A stretch of 64,000 nt of DNA from Pseudofabraea citricarpa (lineage: Eukaryota; Ascomycota; Leotiomycetes; Helotiales; Dermateaceae), in NCBI GenBank assembly GCA_029641185.1, contig JAPWGK010000002.1, positions 1,674,001-1,738,000 of the forward strand. Reading direction: 5' to 3'. The notes beneath the pieces are model-generated. The model saw only the letters and a list, made by a program, of their open reading frames with translations. It was not told where the DNA came from and did not search any database. The position numbers and the translations under genes are program-made. Below are positions 1 through 11,729 of this stretch, piece after piece. Each line of letters starts with the position of its first letter. Positions within the stretch are counted from its first letter, which is position 1.

Positions 1-1
1 A

Positions 2-2304
2 TTGGGCACGCTCACAATACCGCCTTCATCGAATATCACTGACCAGGAGCAATATTCTCGTGCAACACATCTAGGATATAGCCCATTTTCTGGAGCCGAC
101 GATTTGGACTTCACAAATTATCCTTCATTACACACTCTGCCTCTTTTACGTATCCCAGAAGAAGCCTTAATGCCCGGCTTGACCCATACACAAGATAATT
201 CCCCTTGGTGCTCATCTGCTTCCGACAGTACTTTCTCCACACAATCTGATCAGTGGATTTCAAGAGGACGATCGGGCTCCGTTGCTACCATTCCTGAATG
301 GTCAACATCAGCCATGCATACACAATCATGGGTACCTCAGATGCCTGTCACGACTTCTCATGATCTCAGAAGTTCTCCATTCGACTCATTGCCAGACCAC
401 TTTGAGACGCCGTATTCATCGCCTAGAGTATCTTCCCCGACGTTCTCTCGGCAGTTATTAGATCTGCCTAACAACATGTATGGAGGAAATCATATGGAAT
501 CAGTGGGTACTCGTCCAAACTCATCGATGATTGAAATGTCAATAGCTCAACTGAATTCAGCGTCCCCTTCACGAATATCCGTCGCCGGATTGGCACGCCT
601 TGGTAACCGAGCGAAGGGACTGGTGGAACAACAACAACTAGCAGGCTTGGGATCACACTCCGACGTCCCATTAGTCTCTTTTGATGCACACGTGGCAGAC
701 TTTTGGACTTATTTTGACCCTTTATTCCCAATCATCCACAATGGTACCTTTAAGCACAGGTTTGATTCTGACCCTGGTGCGGGCACTCTTCTAGAGGCAG
801 CGATGGCTGCAATAGGCACTCAATACTCCGACTTCCCAGACACCCGCCGCAAGGGTACAGAAATCCATTCCTTTTGCAGAAGAAACATCGACCTGGTAAA
901 TTGTCAACCTCTTTGAGGGCAATCCGAAGTGAGCTCAAGTGCTGACAATTGTGCAGTGTCCCTGGAACCTTCAAACCATGCAAGCCATCTTGCTTACAGA
1001 AATTTTTAAGACATTTCGTGCCAGAAAAACTTCCGTCAAACCCTCACGGCAGTTTGAGGAGATGTGCAAGCGAGTAAGGCCACTCCACCATCTTAGTTGG
1101 AACTTGGTGAAACTGACCTACCTAGCTTTTACAGCTCCTTACATCATCCGAGTCACAGCATGAACCCCATAACCCTCAAAGTATAGATGCTCATGACCGT
1201 TGGAGTCATTGGGCCGAACAAGAAGCACGACACCGGCTGCTAAGCGGTTGTTTCATCTTCGATTGCCATCAGGCAATTTATCACGAACAACCTCGTCTTG
1301 CTATCCTCCAAACAGAATCTATCGCCTCATTTCTTACTGTTCCCTGTCCGGAGAACTGGTGGAATGCCCAGACTTCCTCGCTATGGCAGGCTTCAAATCC
1401 TGCATTATCTACATTAGAGAATAACCTAACTCAGGAGAGAATGGATCCTTACGCCACTTCTGCCAAATCAGCTTTTACACAATTGCTTCTCATTAGCTCC
1501 TTAGCATCACATCTACCTGCGAGTCACCGTGGGAATCTTGGTGATTTATCCCTCTTAGAAAAATCAACTGCGATCGAACGAATTCTAAGAGTGTTCCCGT
1601 CTGACCCTCTTGCAAACACATATCTTGCACTTCATTATACGCCTTTGTGCGATCTACTTGCCGTAACAGGAGAAACTGTAAGTATGCACCAAGCTGTATA
1701 AGCTATGCTAGGCCAACAATATTCGCAATATTTGTTTCCAAATAGCTAACTTCTAGTTTTACAGTGGGTGTTTTCAAGGAAATTAACACCTCCATCGGCA
1801 TTTACAGCAGCTAAGGCACGTCTAAAGGCTTGGTCTTCGTCGAGAGCAGCTGCTTCAGCCACTATTTATGCGTGCACTGCATTACGATCTTTCCTGTTGG
1901 AAAATCGTGGTACGTGTTCGCGGAACACCCGAAGACAAATCTCTTACAGCTATGGTTTGTCCTATTACTGGGGTCTCTATACTTCTGCTTTAATATGTTG
2001 GGCCTTTGGAAGTCGACATCAAAATACGACTGCTGGGACCCTGCCAGTACCCAGATCCAACTCAGCAAGGAAAGACGCAGATGCCAAAACTCAAGCGTTG
2101 TTATATGTAGAGTCGATGCTAAGTGTGAGGGAAGCAGACTTACTTACACCAAAAGCGGCCATGAAAGGCGAAACAATGGGAGTCATTGCTGTTGTCATTG
2201 CAAGGCTGGAAGAAGATGGTGTCGGTGATCAATCCATGGCCATTGTCGATGCTATTAGTGTTCTCAAGCGACTGGGTGAGCCCGGGCGTGGGAAATGGTT
2301 TTAG
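2..2304 (+). CDS. Fungal-specific transcription factor (Fungal_trans domain), 5' truncated
   Basis: Exons 2-895, 957-1073, 1135-1677 and 1765-2304 join in one frame to give 697 residues ending in a TAG stop. The window starts inside the gene, and the first codon shown is not an ATG. The first ~215 residues are Ser/Thr/Pro-rich and disordered. From about residue 221 the protein resembles the Fungal_trans middle-homology region (aromatic-rich DFWTYFDPLFPIIH stretch, later WSHWAEQEARHRL). Proteins of this type are nuclear regulators whose DNA-binding zinc finger lies N-terminal, here outside the window, so C2H2 versus Zn2Cys6 cannot be seen; the layout resembles the C2H2 subgroup. A possible 40-nt intron near 1911 would shift the frame, so I left that exon whole. 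Target genes are unknown. Confidence 0.8.
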
Positions 2305-3660
2305 AGGGTTGTTATTTTCGTTTATTTTTTCGTCCTTTTCTTTTCCTTTTTTTCCTTCTCTCTTGATTCATTATTGCGTACTTGGGCGTTTTTGGTTGTT
2401 TTGGGGGCATAGAGTAGCATCTGGTGTTTTGCATAGCGAGCACTTCATTTCATTTCATTTTCTTTTTAGCTTTTATCATTTTTCTTATTTTCTCTCCCTC
2501 TCTTCCAACATTCTCATCCTGCATATACCTTTTCTTCTTTTCTTACATACTTTTCTATTTCCTGTCCATACTTACTAGCGCTTCTCTTCTTTTTCTTCTT
2601 CCGCCACATACATTTCCTCTTCCCTCACAAGCATAGCGATGATACCCTTTTAAAAGAAGAAACTTGCTACGTACCTATTCCAGGACTTTTACCAAGCAAG
2701 CAGAACGTTGGTTGATTTAGATTTGTTACTTATCTTGTTGTTAAAATACCTTCAGAGCTGACTGCTGAAAAAAGGGAGAAAGGGAAAGACACTATATACG
2801 TTATATATACACAGATATATCTGTATAATCAGATGGATATAATTATCTTCTATGTCTACTCGGCTTATCTCGTGTGAAGTGAAGTGATATAAACATCGCA
2901 TCAATCGTAAGTTCATACTTTCTCCATGGGTAGATTAAGCGACCAAGCGTCTTTCTATCAAATAGTCAAGAGGGCTCATTCAAAATTACTACTACTTATC
3001 CAATTACTCATCTTGTCCTACGTGCTCGTAGCTAACGAACTCGGGTGTTTCCTCTTTTCCCTCCTCTCTCTCCTCTCCTCTCTCTCCTTTTCTTCTTCTT
3101 TCTTCTTTGAAGAATAAGAATGTGCTAAGGTACCCTCAATGATAGAGTGATATCCTTGGAAGAAGTCTAATACAAGTACCTTTGGATCATAGCCTAAGGG
3201 CTTGTGGCCAAAGGTTGAAAGCAGACTCGGTTTAGTATCCATCTACCACAACCGAAGACGAAGTATGTTATAAATGACTACAACGAAATTACACCTCTTC
3301 ATAATCACATTTCAACATATGCTCGATTTGGTGATAGCATCATATTGGGTAAGTTATCTACATTTTCCAAGAAAAACTAATACCCGCTATGGATTCTCCA
3401 CGTAGACCACAACCGATCTCATGCATGCGCGACGACAAGCAAAAAAACAAAAAACGACTATGGTATTGGAAGGAAACGCAACCAAGGCAGGAAATCGAAC
3501 AGCGCAACATTCTCCCCTTATCTCGTCTCCTCCCCGAATTACCCCCACCTGTAAACAAGCAATGCTGCTAATATCGTACAGACACTCACCATGCATCACC
3601 AACGCAACTATTACCACGATTACTGCGTTTTCAACTTATTCTTCTGCATATAGAGAGCTT
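2305..3660. other. Convergent intergenic stretch
   Basis: This lies between the 3' ends of the transcription factor (+) and the Crp1-like gene (-). It begins with a long T/C-rich run (about 2310-2640), followed by AT-rich sequence with ATATA runs near 2800. Open frames here are low-complexity Phe/Leu/Ser translations of the pyrimidine tract. No gene is supported. Confidence 0.6.
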
Positions 3661-6265
3661 CTACTTCTTCTCCTTGTCGGAAAACTTGGCCTTTAGCTTG
3701 CCGAAGATGCTAACACGCTTCTTCTTCTTATCAGTCGTGGCTGGGCTGGATGGGCTTTCAGCGACCTTGCTACTTGAAGGTGTGGCAGCATTAGAGTTAC
3801 CATCCTTTTGAGGGGTAGCGGGGGCCGACACCTTATCAGCGGTAGCAGAAGCGACACCAGTAGTGGCAGTGGGTTGTGAGTGAGATCCAGGTACGGTTCC
3901 TGGGGATACATCACGGGACTCAGGGGCTGGGGTGGCAAGTTTAGCCTCAGTGGGCTTGGTCTCAAGAGGTTTCGATTCGACGGGCTTGGCATCGACTGGC
4001 TTAGTCTCGTCAATCTTGGGTGCTGATTCTCCAGTTGAAGTCTCGGGCTTGATCTCCTTCAAGAGCTCCTTCTCCACAGCCTTCTTCTCGAGGACAGGCT
4101 CTTCATAGGCAGCAGCCTCAGGGCTTTGGCCAGACTCAGCAATGGACTCCTTAACGATCTCAGGTGTGTCCTTGGAAGAAGTTTCTGTGACAGGCGCGGT
4201 AGTTGCCTTAGAAGAAGTGGCGTTTATCGAGTTTATCGAGTTTTGGATAGACTCTGGGAGCTTGCTGGTAACAGATTCTGGCAACTTCGTTGCAGCACCA
4301 GAAGCATAAGCTGCGGCTGCACCACCGATTGCTACGGCAGCACCGCCAACGGCAGCTGCAGCCTCACCCGCAGATACCGTCTTTTCTGACTTTTCGGTAC
4401 CCTTTCCAGCAGTGCCCTCCGATGTTGATGGAGCTACTGGGACCTCACTCAAAAGCTCCTTTTCCACTGTGCTCTTCTCCTTTACCTCCTCTGGGATGGC
4501 ACTGGCCTCCGGCGCAAAACCTGCCTGCTCTTGGCTCTCCTTTACAACCTCTGGGACTTTAGTAGATTCAAGAGGTACCTGTCCCGCTAGCTGAGCGGTG
4601 GTGCTTTGAGGACCAGCTGACTGAATCGTTGGAGTAGCATCGAATGTTCCCTCTCCTCCAGTACCAACGGGCAAGCTAGACTCTGGGATTATGCCCTTGG
4701 ATATCGATGGCATGTCCAAAACGCCAGTTCCCTTCTCATCGCGCTCAACTTGTGGGGTAACTACTGGTGGAAGGACTGGAGCGCTGCCCAATCCTCCACT
4801 CTTCTCGTACGATTCCTTGTCTAGTGTCACATTGTTGTGGATTGAGTTGCCTGTAACAGATCCTGGCTCGGGAATCTTCTCTCCTGGGGCGACCTTGACT
4901 GGGTTCACGCCGCCAGGGAAAGCAGGAAGTGGTGACACACCCACAGTCTGGTTCAAGTCGGCTTGCTTTGCCTTATCCAGGGCGACAAGTTCTGGGTCGT
5001 CGCGAACACCAGATGTAAGTGTATGTCCAGGTTCGGGGATGGGGTTCACGCTGAAATCGCCCTTCTCGGCAGCAGGAGTCTCAGGGAAAGCGCCAGGAAG
5101 CTCTGACGAGCCAGTGTGCTCGAGAGGAGCCTTCTCGAGAGGAACATCCTTTGCCAACTCGGCGGTGGTTGATGTGGGAGTAACGCCAGACATGATGCCA
5201 GCTGTTGCAGGAGTGGGCTTTGTAATTCGGTCTGTCGTCAGGACGTTGTTTACGTTTCCAGAAGGGTCTTTTTCTTGTGGAGCTGTGTGATCGGTGACCC
5301 AATTGCCGTCTACTACGAACTGCAAGAACAAATATGATTAGCGACGGATATTCAGAAAATCTTTATGATAATAGAAGTCTTGAAATTTGGGGTTAAAAGA
5401 GGAGGCTGGGAAGCTAGGCCTGCTTTTAAGAAAAAGGCACAGCTCATGGCGGGGGTCGGAATAGGCGACAAAGGCGTACGCTGCGTCACCCTGGTCTCCA
5501 TAGCTCGTACAGGTCATTGCTTGCCTGATGACCAGGGAAGCGATCCAACTTTGAAAAGCTCACCGCTGCGTCATACTTTGACCATCAGGTGCAGGGCCCA
5601 ATAGTTCAAGTGCACGTTCTTGAAATAACTTTATCGCATTCCAGAGTGGCGCATACTGTAGTGTTGACTGCCGATGAATAAATGTGAGGGAGAGCAACTT
5701 TGCGCCGCCAACTTCCCACCTTCCCAACGCAAAAGTGTCTTCACCCCCTCAAGTTCAGGAGCACAACCACAAGTACCAGTACTACAAGCTCCAGCACTTG
5801 GCTGGTTGCTGATAGCTGAGAGGCTGACTGTGACGGGGAGAACCAATGTTGCACTACCAGGGCACTTGGCGTTGACGCAGTATTCAAGCACATTGCAGCA
5901 CCACTTGTTCCACGCACCTTGTAGTATATCTTCTCATCAGCGCTTGAAAGGGTCACGTCCTTCTCGAAGACATCGCCCGTCTTTACAAGCTGTTCGGATT
6001 TTGACCAGTCGTCAAAGGTGCCGGTGACGAAGACTTCCTGAGCAGGATGCTCCCTATGAGGTACACGTCAGCATGAGTTCCGCGACTCCGCGATAGTTTT
6101 GGGAGACAGCATCAGGTAAGCATCGCTGTGCGACAGGCGTAGAGAATCGCGCGATCCCAGGCAAGGCCATGGGCGCGTGTCAATGGGAGCGCGCAGTCAA
6201 GCAAGATGCGCCGAACGAATTGGACGTGAAAAAAAGGCATACCATTTGAAGACAAAGCTCCCCAT
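3661..6265 (-). CDS. CBM48 (AMPK glycogen-binding-like) protein, Crp1/Mdg1 type
   Basis: Exons, in coding order: 6265-6243, 6053-5918 and 5319-3661, giving 605 residues. The 23-nt first exon encodes MGSFVFKW, the classic start of this family. Residues 1 to about 95 form a CBM48/AMPK1_CBM fold with VTGTFDDWSKS, KIYYK and FVVDGNW. The rest is a long low-complexity acidic and Pro/Glu/Lys-rich region with recurring K-E-L-L and L-P-E-S motifs, an Ala-rich segment near its middle, and a basic tail (IFGKLKAKFSDKEKK). Yeast Crp1 and Mdg1 share the N-terminal domain; they have been linked to cruciform DNA binding and pheromone signalling, but the fungal orthologues' role is not settled. The second intron is unusually long (598 nt) and separates the two halves of the carbohydrate-binding fold. 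Confidence 0.88.
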
Positions 6266-8633
6266 TGCGACGGTGTCGAGATTGAGGGATGAGCGGGATG
6301 GGCTCGTGTTTGGGCTTGGAGAATAACCTAAGGCAAATTGGAAGAGCTGTTGGTTGATTCGGTTCGAATCGAGTCTGGGAACAGCGGTGGGAGGTGAGGG
6401 AGCAATGATGGTTGATTTAATGACGAGGAGAACAGGATAAAGAGATCGATTGGAAATTGTCGTAGATCGGAGATTATTTCTGTGCGGATCCTTCAGCTTC
6501 GACAGCAGTAGGTGCTAGGTCGACCCCCTACCGGACGGCGTGGAAGTGCGGTACGAGGATGATGGCTTGATAAGAGGGCAGGCGGGCGGGCGAGATACGA
6601 CGGCGGGGGAGGGGCGAGGCTTTCGGGGGGGTGAGTTCAATTGCAGTGTAATGAGGGAGGATGGATTTATCTTGACGATAGGAAGAACGAGAGTTGAGGG
6701 GCGGTGGATGGAGGATGGAGGGGTGGAGTTGAAGTAGGTGATGATGATGTGCTTTTTCTGGAGGAGGAGGAGGAGGAGGCTGGTAAGTAGGCAGTCTAAA
6801 CCTGGCGCGAGCGAACCACAGTTGGGGAGCCGTGCGTGGGCTTTCGTTGCTCCTGGAGCTACCCTTGTGCCCTCGTCAACCGATATTATTGTTATATTAC
6901 TACGTAGCTAGGCCTAGGTAGCGATTGCTGTTGTCACTTGTGAGTTGGCTTGGCTTGTTGGCTTTTCTCTTGGTGTTGTATTTGTATATAGATACACAGA
7001 TACACAGATACGCATATGCACATATACACAGCATGTCGAATGCCATATCTGCTGTGGTTAATTCTTCCAGGTCTTTTTGGATTTCAATTAATCCTATAAT
7101 CCTAGGAGGCGTGTGAAACAGGCTACATGCGCCCGTGATGGAGGGGTCGAGCTGGAGAAACTGCCACTACTGCTACCTTGATCGCTAGGACATAATGTTA
7201 ATTGGGTAGCTTATTGCCTGAGAGGAGAAACAAAACATTCTTCCGGATGCAAATACAGTAGGTAGTACAAGTAGCAAGAATGTGGGTTGGTCACATGATG
7301 CATGTGATACGTGACCTTTCATGCTCTCAATGGCCGAGGCTATTGTAGGTCTTTATCCAGCTGGCTATACCTATGTAGCAAAGCACTCTACCTAGTCTTT
7401 ACTACCTATCTTTTTAGTCTCTTCTCTTGTCTACTCTCTACCTTCTACTCTCTACTCTTTACCTACCTACCCTTTTCACTACCCAAATACACCCTACTCA
7501 CTATGCTACTCTCTACTCACTATGCTACTCTCTACTCACTATGCTACTCTCTACTCACTATGCTACTCTCTACTCACTATGCTACTCTCTACTCACTATG
7601 CTACTCTCTACTCTCTATTCTCTCTCTACCTACCCCTCAACCCTCAACCCTCAACCCTCCATTCCCTGTTCTATCACCCTCTATTCCCTATCCCTATTCC
7701 CTATTCTACTCTTACCCCTCACCCCTCTACCTCTACCCTCCTCTACCCTCGGACCACCATCCTACCACCACCCAGACAAAAAATGGAGAAGCTTGTCACT
7801 CACTGTGCTCGTGATTGGCGAGATGTCCAACCTTCTCGAACCCTCTGATAGAAGCTTCCAAGCTCAACCCAACGCCATCCCCCCACATCCACTTTCTTCA
7901 AGCGAGAGCTTCCCCTCTACACTACCGATCCGCCAATCTGCTGTATGCTGTACTTGCCTCCCACCTGCATGTTTCCCTTTCCCCATCACCAAATAATGAA
8001 CGACTCGACTGAATTCGCATAAATTCCTATCGCCCTCCTCATCCTCGAAAGCCCTTATACCGCCATCATCTGTTAGTCCCCCCCCCCTCCTCCAACCGCC
8101 TCCGCCCCACGATTCACCACCACCTGCTGAGGGAAGCTTGTCCTTTCAGGTAGCCTAAGCTCCGCGTCTGGTATGGCCTGGCTTGGTGCTCCTCCGTTCC
8201 CCTCCTTCCCATGTCATCTGCTGTTCTTCACCATGCTCCACGTTGATGACCTCTGCTGATTTGTCGTTTTGGCCATCCGACTAGATCCTCCACCGCCTCA
8301 ATTTCTGTCTCTCCTCTCGACACCACTGATTTAGGTAATCTCCTCCTGTTTCACCCACCCCAATCTTCAACGGATGGCTAATCTGTGACGGCACTGACAG
8401 CCAGCCCAGCAATTCCAACCCCTTACTTCCCACATTCCTCCTTTAGTGCGCATCACGATCGACAGCGGGCTTCAACCAAACACTGCGACCTCGATTTTAC
8501 CAGGCTTGAGTTGTGACTCGGCCAGACGAAGCTCGTACCTCGACAGCCGACACTTGCACCAGGCCATTTCCCGACCCTACGTGCATCGTAACGTGCGGAG
8601 CCTTTTATATCTAAGCCCCGAGAAGACGTCGAT
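6266..8633. other. Divergent 2.4 kb intergenic and leader region
   Basis: This is the shared upstream region of the Crp1-like gene (-) and the PKA regulatory subunit (+). It holds GGA/GAG-rich sequence near 6600-6780, a 19-bp minisatellite (listed separately), three CCCTCAA units at 7634-7654 and a C-rich leader. A plausible 5' UTR intron runs from the GTAATC near 8335 to the GACAG near 8400. I looked for a PKA docking/dimerisation exon here and saw none. Confidence 0.5.
7496..7609. repeat. Minisatellite, six perfect 19-bp units
   Basis: The unit ACTCACTATGCTACTCTCT repeats six times without a mismatch (7496, 7515, 7534, 7553, 7572, 7591) inside a longer C/T-rich tract, with degenerate part-units on both sides. 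It sits about 1 kb upstream of the PKA regulatory subunit start. Perfect identity suggests recent expansion. Confidence 0.95.
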
Positions 8634-9880
8634 ATGGCTGGAAATACTTTTCCGGGCAGACTGGGTACAAATTCAAATCCGTTTGGTGGCGATACCACCG
8701 GCATGGAAAAAACGAGCTCGGGAATCATCAATAAGGTTGTGGAAGAGGATGAGAATGACTCGATAACATCCCCTACAACCCCCAACTTCGGCTTTGCTAA
8801 GGGCAACAGCTCCTTGTTTGGAGCTCCCTTCGGCAGTGATGGCACTGCAGATGGCCCTCCATCCTCTTTCCGCTCAGGTACAGGTGCAGAGGGATTTCCT
8901 GCACAGTATAGCATGGGAAGGCGTACCTCGGTGTCTGCAGAATCACTTAACCCTTCAGCATCTTCTCACGACAATTGGACTGTACCATATCATGAAAAGT
9001 CCGAAGACCAAGTCGCACGTTTGAAGAAGGCTATTTCGAACAACTTTCTCTTTAGTCATTTGGACGACGAGCAAAGTGCACAGGTTCTAGGTGCCTTGGT
9101 TGAGAAGAAGTATCCGGCCAAACTGAAGGTACAAGCCAGACATGCTCAGTTCTCGTTGCTGGCATAAGCTAACCTTCGGCCCCGCTACAGATTATATCCC
9201 AAGGCGACGAGGGCGATTATTTCTATGTTGTCGAAAAGGGTACATTTGATGTCTACGTTAACCCAAGCGGAACCCTACAATCAGGCACAGAGGGGCTAGG
9301 CACAAAAGTTGCAACAATTGAGCCTGGCGGATCTTTTGGAGAATTGGCCCTAATGTATAACGCTCCACGAGCTGCGACAGTGATCTCAGTCGATTCAGAA
9401 TCTACTTTGTGGTTACTGGATAGAGTCACCTTCCGCCGAATTTTGATGGAGTCTACTTTTCAACGACGTCGCCTATACGAGAGCTTCTTGGAAGAAGTTA
9501 CCCTGCTCTCTACCTTAGACCCGTATGAAAGATCCAAGATTGCAGATGCATTAGAAGCACAGAAATTCCCTGCTGGCACCACCATCATCAAGGAAGGTGA
9601 TGTGGGCGATGCTTTCTATCTCCTAGAGAGTGGGGAGGCTGAGGCCTTCAAGAGTGGCACAGAACACCCTGTCAAATTGTACAAGAAGGGTGATTACTTT
9701 GGGGAGCTAGCATTGCTGAATGACGCACCCCGTGCAGCAAGCATTGTGAGCAAAACGGAAGTCAAGGTTGCAACACTCCGCAAAGACGGTTTCCAGAGAC
9801 TTCTGGGCCCGGTCGAAAGTATTATGAGAAGGACAAAGTACGAGCAAGGTGTTGAGGAGATCGATCCGCTACAAAAGTAG
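8634..9880 (+). CDS. pkaR: cAMP-dependent protein kinase regulatory subunit
   Basis: Exons 8634-9128 and 9191-9880 give 394 residues. The N-terminal ~90 residues are Gly/Ser/Pro-rich. R96-R97-T98-S99 forms the inhibitor and autophosphorylation site that occupies the catalytic subunit's active site. Two cyclic-nucleotide-binding domains follow (about 137-258 and 262-385), each with a complete phosphate-binding cassette: GELALMYNAPRAA at 215-227 and GELALLNDAPRAA at 336-348, with Glu216/Arg225 and Glu337/Arg346 for cAMP. It holds PKA inactive until cAMP binds and so controls growth and carbon-source responses. I cannot find the N-terminal RIIa-type docking/dimerisation helices that yeast Bcy1 has; they may be truly absent or in an unseen exon. 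The ATG at 8634 is the first usable one in frame. Confidence 0.93.
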
Positions 9881-10317
9881 CAGAGTAGTTAGTTAATGCT
9901 TAGGGAGATAGGTGGCCTTGGTCGGTCTGCGGTTGGCGTTTGAATGGGTACGCTCTTTATGAACACATATGGTGGCTTGAGGAAGAAGTAGCTCATTGTT
10001 TGAGCAACCAGTAACGGTACTTTTTTCAATGAATAAATTAGCTTTTGCAGTCGTCTTACTGGGAACGGCCCGGGACCTCTGATTGCAGAATGGCTTGAGG
10101 GGTCGATCATGCCGCACTTTCGTTGTTAGCCAGCATGTTAAAAGATAGGTCACAACTGTTCTAGTATTACCGTACAAGTCTAGTGCAGTCGAGCAGGGTC
10201 TCGAAAATAATCCGCCCAGCCACAACTACCAAACACGCACTTTACTACCAATAGTCGCGAACGCGCAGGAAAACATACAATTGGAACACCCAATCCGTGC
10301 AACATCCAATCCCAAGA
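9881..10317. other. Intergenic region, pkaR to SPF27
   Basis: This is the 3' UTR of the PKA regulatory subunit and the promoter of the next gene on the same strand. I see no further feature. Confidence 0.5.
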
Positions 10318-10956
10318 ATGCCACTCATTACAGAGGTCCATGAGTCTTTGCCTTACATTGACATTGAGCCCTCAGAAGCAGAGCGTGCTGCAGCATTGTC
10401 TCTGATCACAGCGGAACTTCCTGGAGATGTCTCGACCCATCCATCTCTGCCTCCCCTTGCAGAGTCTCGCCTTTCCGACATCATGAAGCTGGAGTTCGAT
10501 CGCATCGAAAGCAAAAAACCTCTTCAAGCTATCGATCTCAGCAGATACGAAGCCTTAGAGCCCCCGGCCACCTCTCCCCATTCTGACGAGAAACATCCTG
10601 AGACTTTAGCTATCTGGCGAGAGGCTCTTTCCAAAGCTTATACATCACATACTTACCTGACCGGGAGACAAACCAATCTCGCTTTACTCGAACAGTTCGG
10701 AAAGAACAGCTGGCTGATTGGAAACTCGCAGCTGGAGGACATTCTCAGGGATCTAGAAAGAGAGTTGGCAACACGGAAACAAGATATCGACGTCCTTGTC
10801 GTGGAAAGGAAGAATCGACAAGAGGGCGTTGGTGGCGAGATCAAGCTGTTAGAAGAGAACTGGAAGAGAGGCGTAGGCAAGGTCTTGGAGACGGAAGTTG
10901 CAGCGGAGGAACTCAGACGAGAAATTTTGGAGAGGAGAAGAGCTGGAGCATTATAG
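10318..10956 (+). CDS. Pre-mRNA-splicing factor SPF27 (BCAS2/Cwf7)
   Basis: A single exon encodes 212 residues from the ATG at 10318; a second in-frame ATG seven codons upstream (10297) is less likely. The N-terminal half has the BCAS2 pattern (LPYIDIEPSE start, then SLPPLAESRL and a YEAL motif). The C-terminal half is a long charged helix predicted to be coiled coil. SPF27 is a core subunit of the Prp19/NineTeen complex, which joins the spliceosome during activation. The length is normal for fungal members. The frame is uninterrupted and no oddities are seen. Confidence 0.88.
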   Translation: MPLITEVHESLPYIDIEPSEAERAAALSLITAELPGDVSTHPSLPPLAESRLSDIMKLEFDRIESKKPLQAIDLSRYEALEPPATSPHSDEKHPETLAIWREALSKAYTSHTYLTGRQTNLALLEQFGKNSWLIGNSQLEDILRDLERELATRKQDIDVLVVERKNRQEGVGGEIKLLEENWKRGVGKVLETEVAAEELRREILERRRAGAL

Positions 10957-11729
10957 GCCACGGAAAACAAAAAACACATGCGGCGTTCGGGTTGGATTGG
11001 CCTCGCACTGGTTTCTGGCATTTAAGAGGTCTGTCAGCCAGATCAAATGGGAGTGAGCATCATCTTCCTGCTCAATGTGGGTGAGGTGTGGAGGACGGCA
11101 AGCCTTCCAGGAGCTCAGAGAGAGTGCATTGTCTGCTAAGGTCCGATTGGTCCCCTTGCTCGATACCATCACTTCAAGACGTCCAATATATGCCTATGAT
11201 TACAATCCGATCGTAAGTGGAAGGGCGAGAGTACAGAGCTATTGGGAATATTGGCTTGGCGCAGGTTCACAGGTTACATTAGCGGAAGAATTACCACGAT
11301 TCTATGATATTATCTTCTGTGAGAATCTTCTGCTAATCCTTTTTTTACTTAGTCGCTATTTTGCATCAAGTTTGTTTATTCTGCTGCTACCTTTGACCAA
11401 AGTGCAGGCGGTGATTTGAGACGGGACTTATTATGTGTGTTGCCTTGCGCTTCAGGCATTAATGTATCAGCTTGGACGGGAATCATGACGTGGGGCCAGA
11501 TTCACAACCCCGCTAGATGTCTTGGTGCGGTTGGTCCTCGAGACGTCCAGGACATCAGGGATAGACCGCGCTGCATTAGCACTTTAGGTAGGTAGCTACC
11601 TCTAGCTTGGGAGCACATGAGCTCTCTTTCTAAAACATGTTGTGCAATAATCTATGCAAACACTATCTGCATTCCTCTGCGAGGAGCATCCTCAACCACC
11701 AGCTTGCTCTTGTTTGAAGGAAACTCTCC
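10957..11729. other. Intergenic region upstream of ceramidase
   Basis: This is the 3' region of SPF27 and the promoter of the ceramidase gene. A 114-codon open frame at 11075-11419 shows no family resemblance and ends in a low-complexity Leu/Phe run, so I do not call it. Confidence 0.5.

Noticed and set aside
4691..5290. Plus-strand open frame of 199 codons
   Set aside because: It is a shadow of the low-complexity third exon of the Crp1-like gene.
7634..7654. Three CCCTCAA units resembling CCCTAA telomere repeats
   Set aside because: The unit differs from the telomere repeat and sits in a C/T-rich tract with other simple repeats.
11075..11419. Plus-strand open frame of 114 codons
   Set aside because: It ends in a low-complexity Leu/Phe run and shows no conserved motif.
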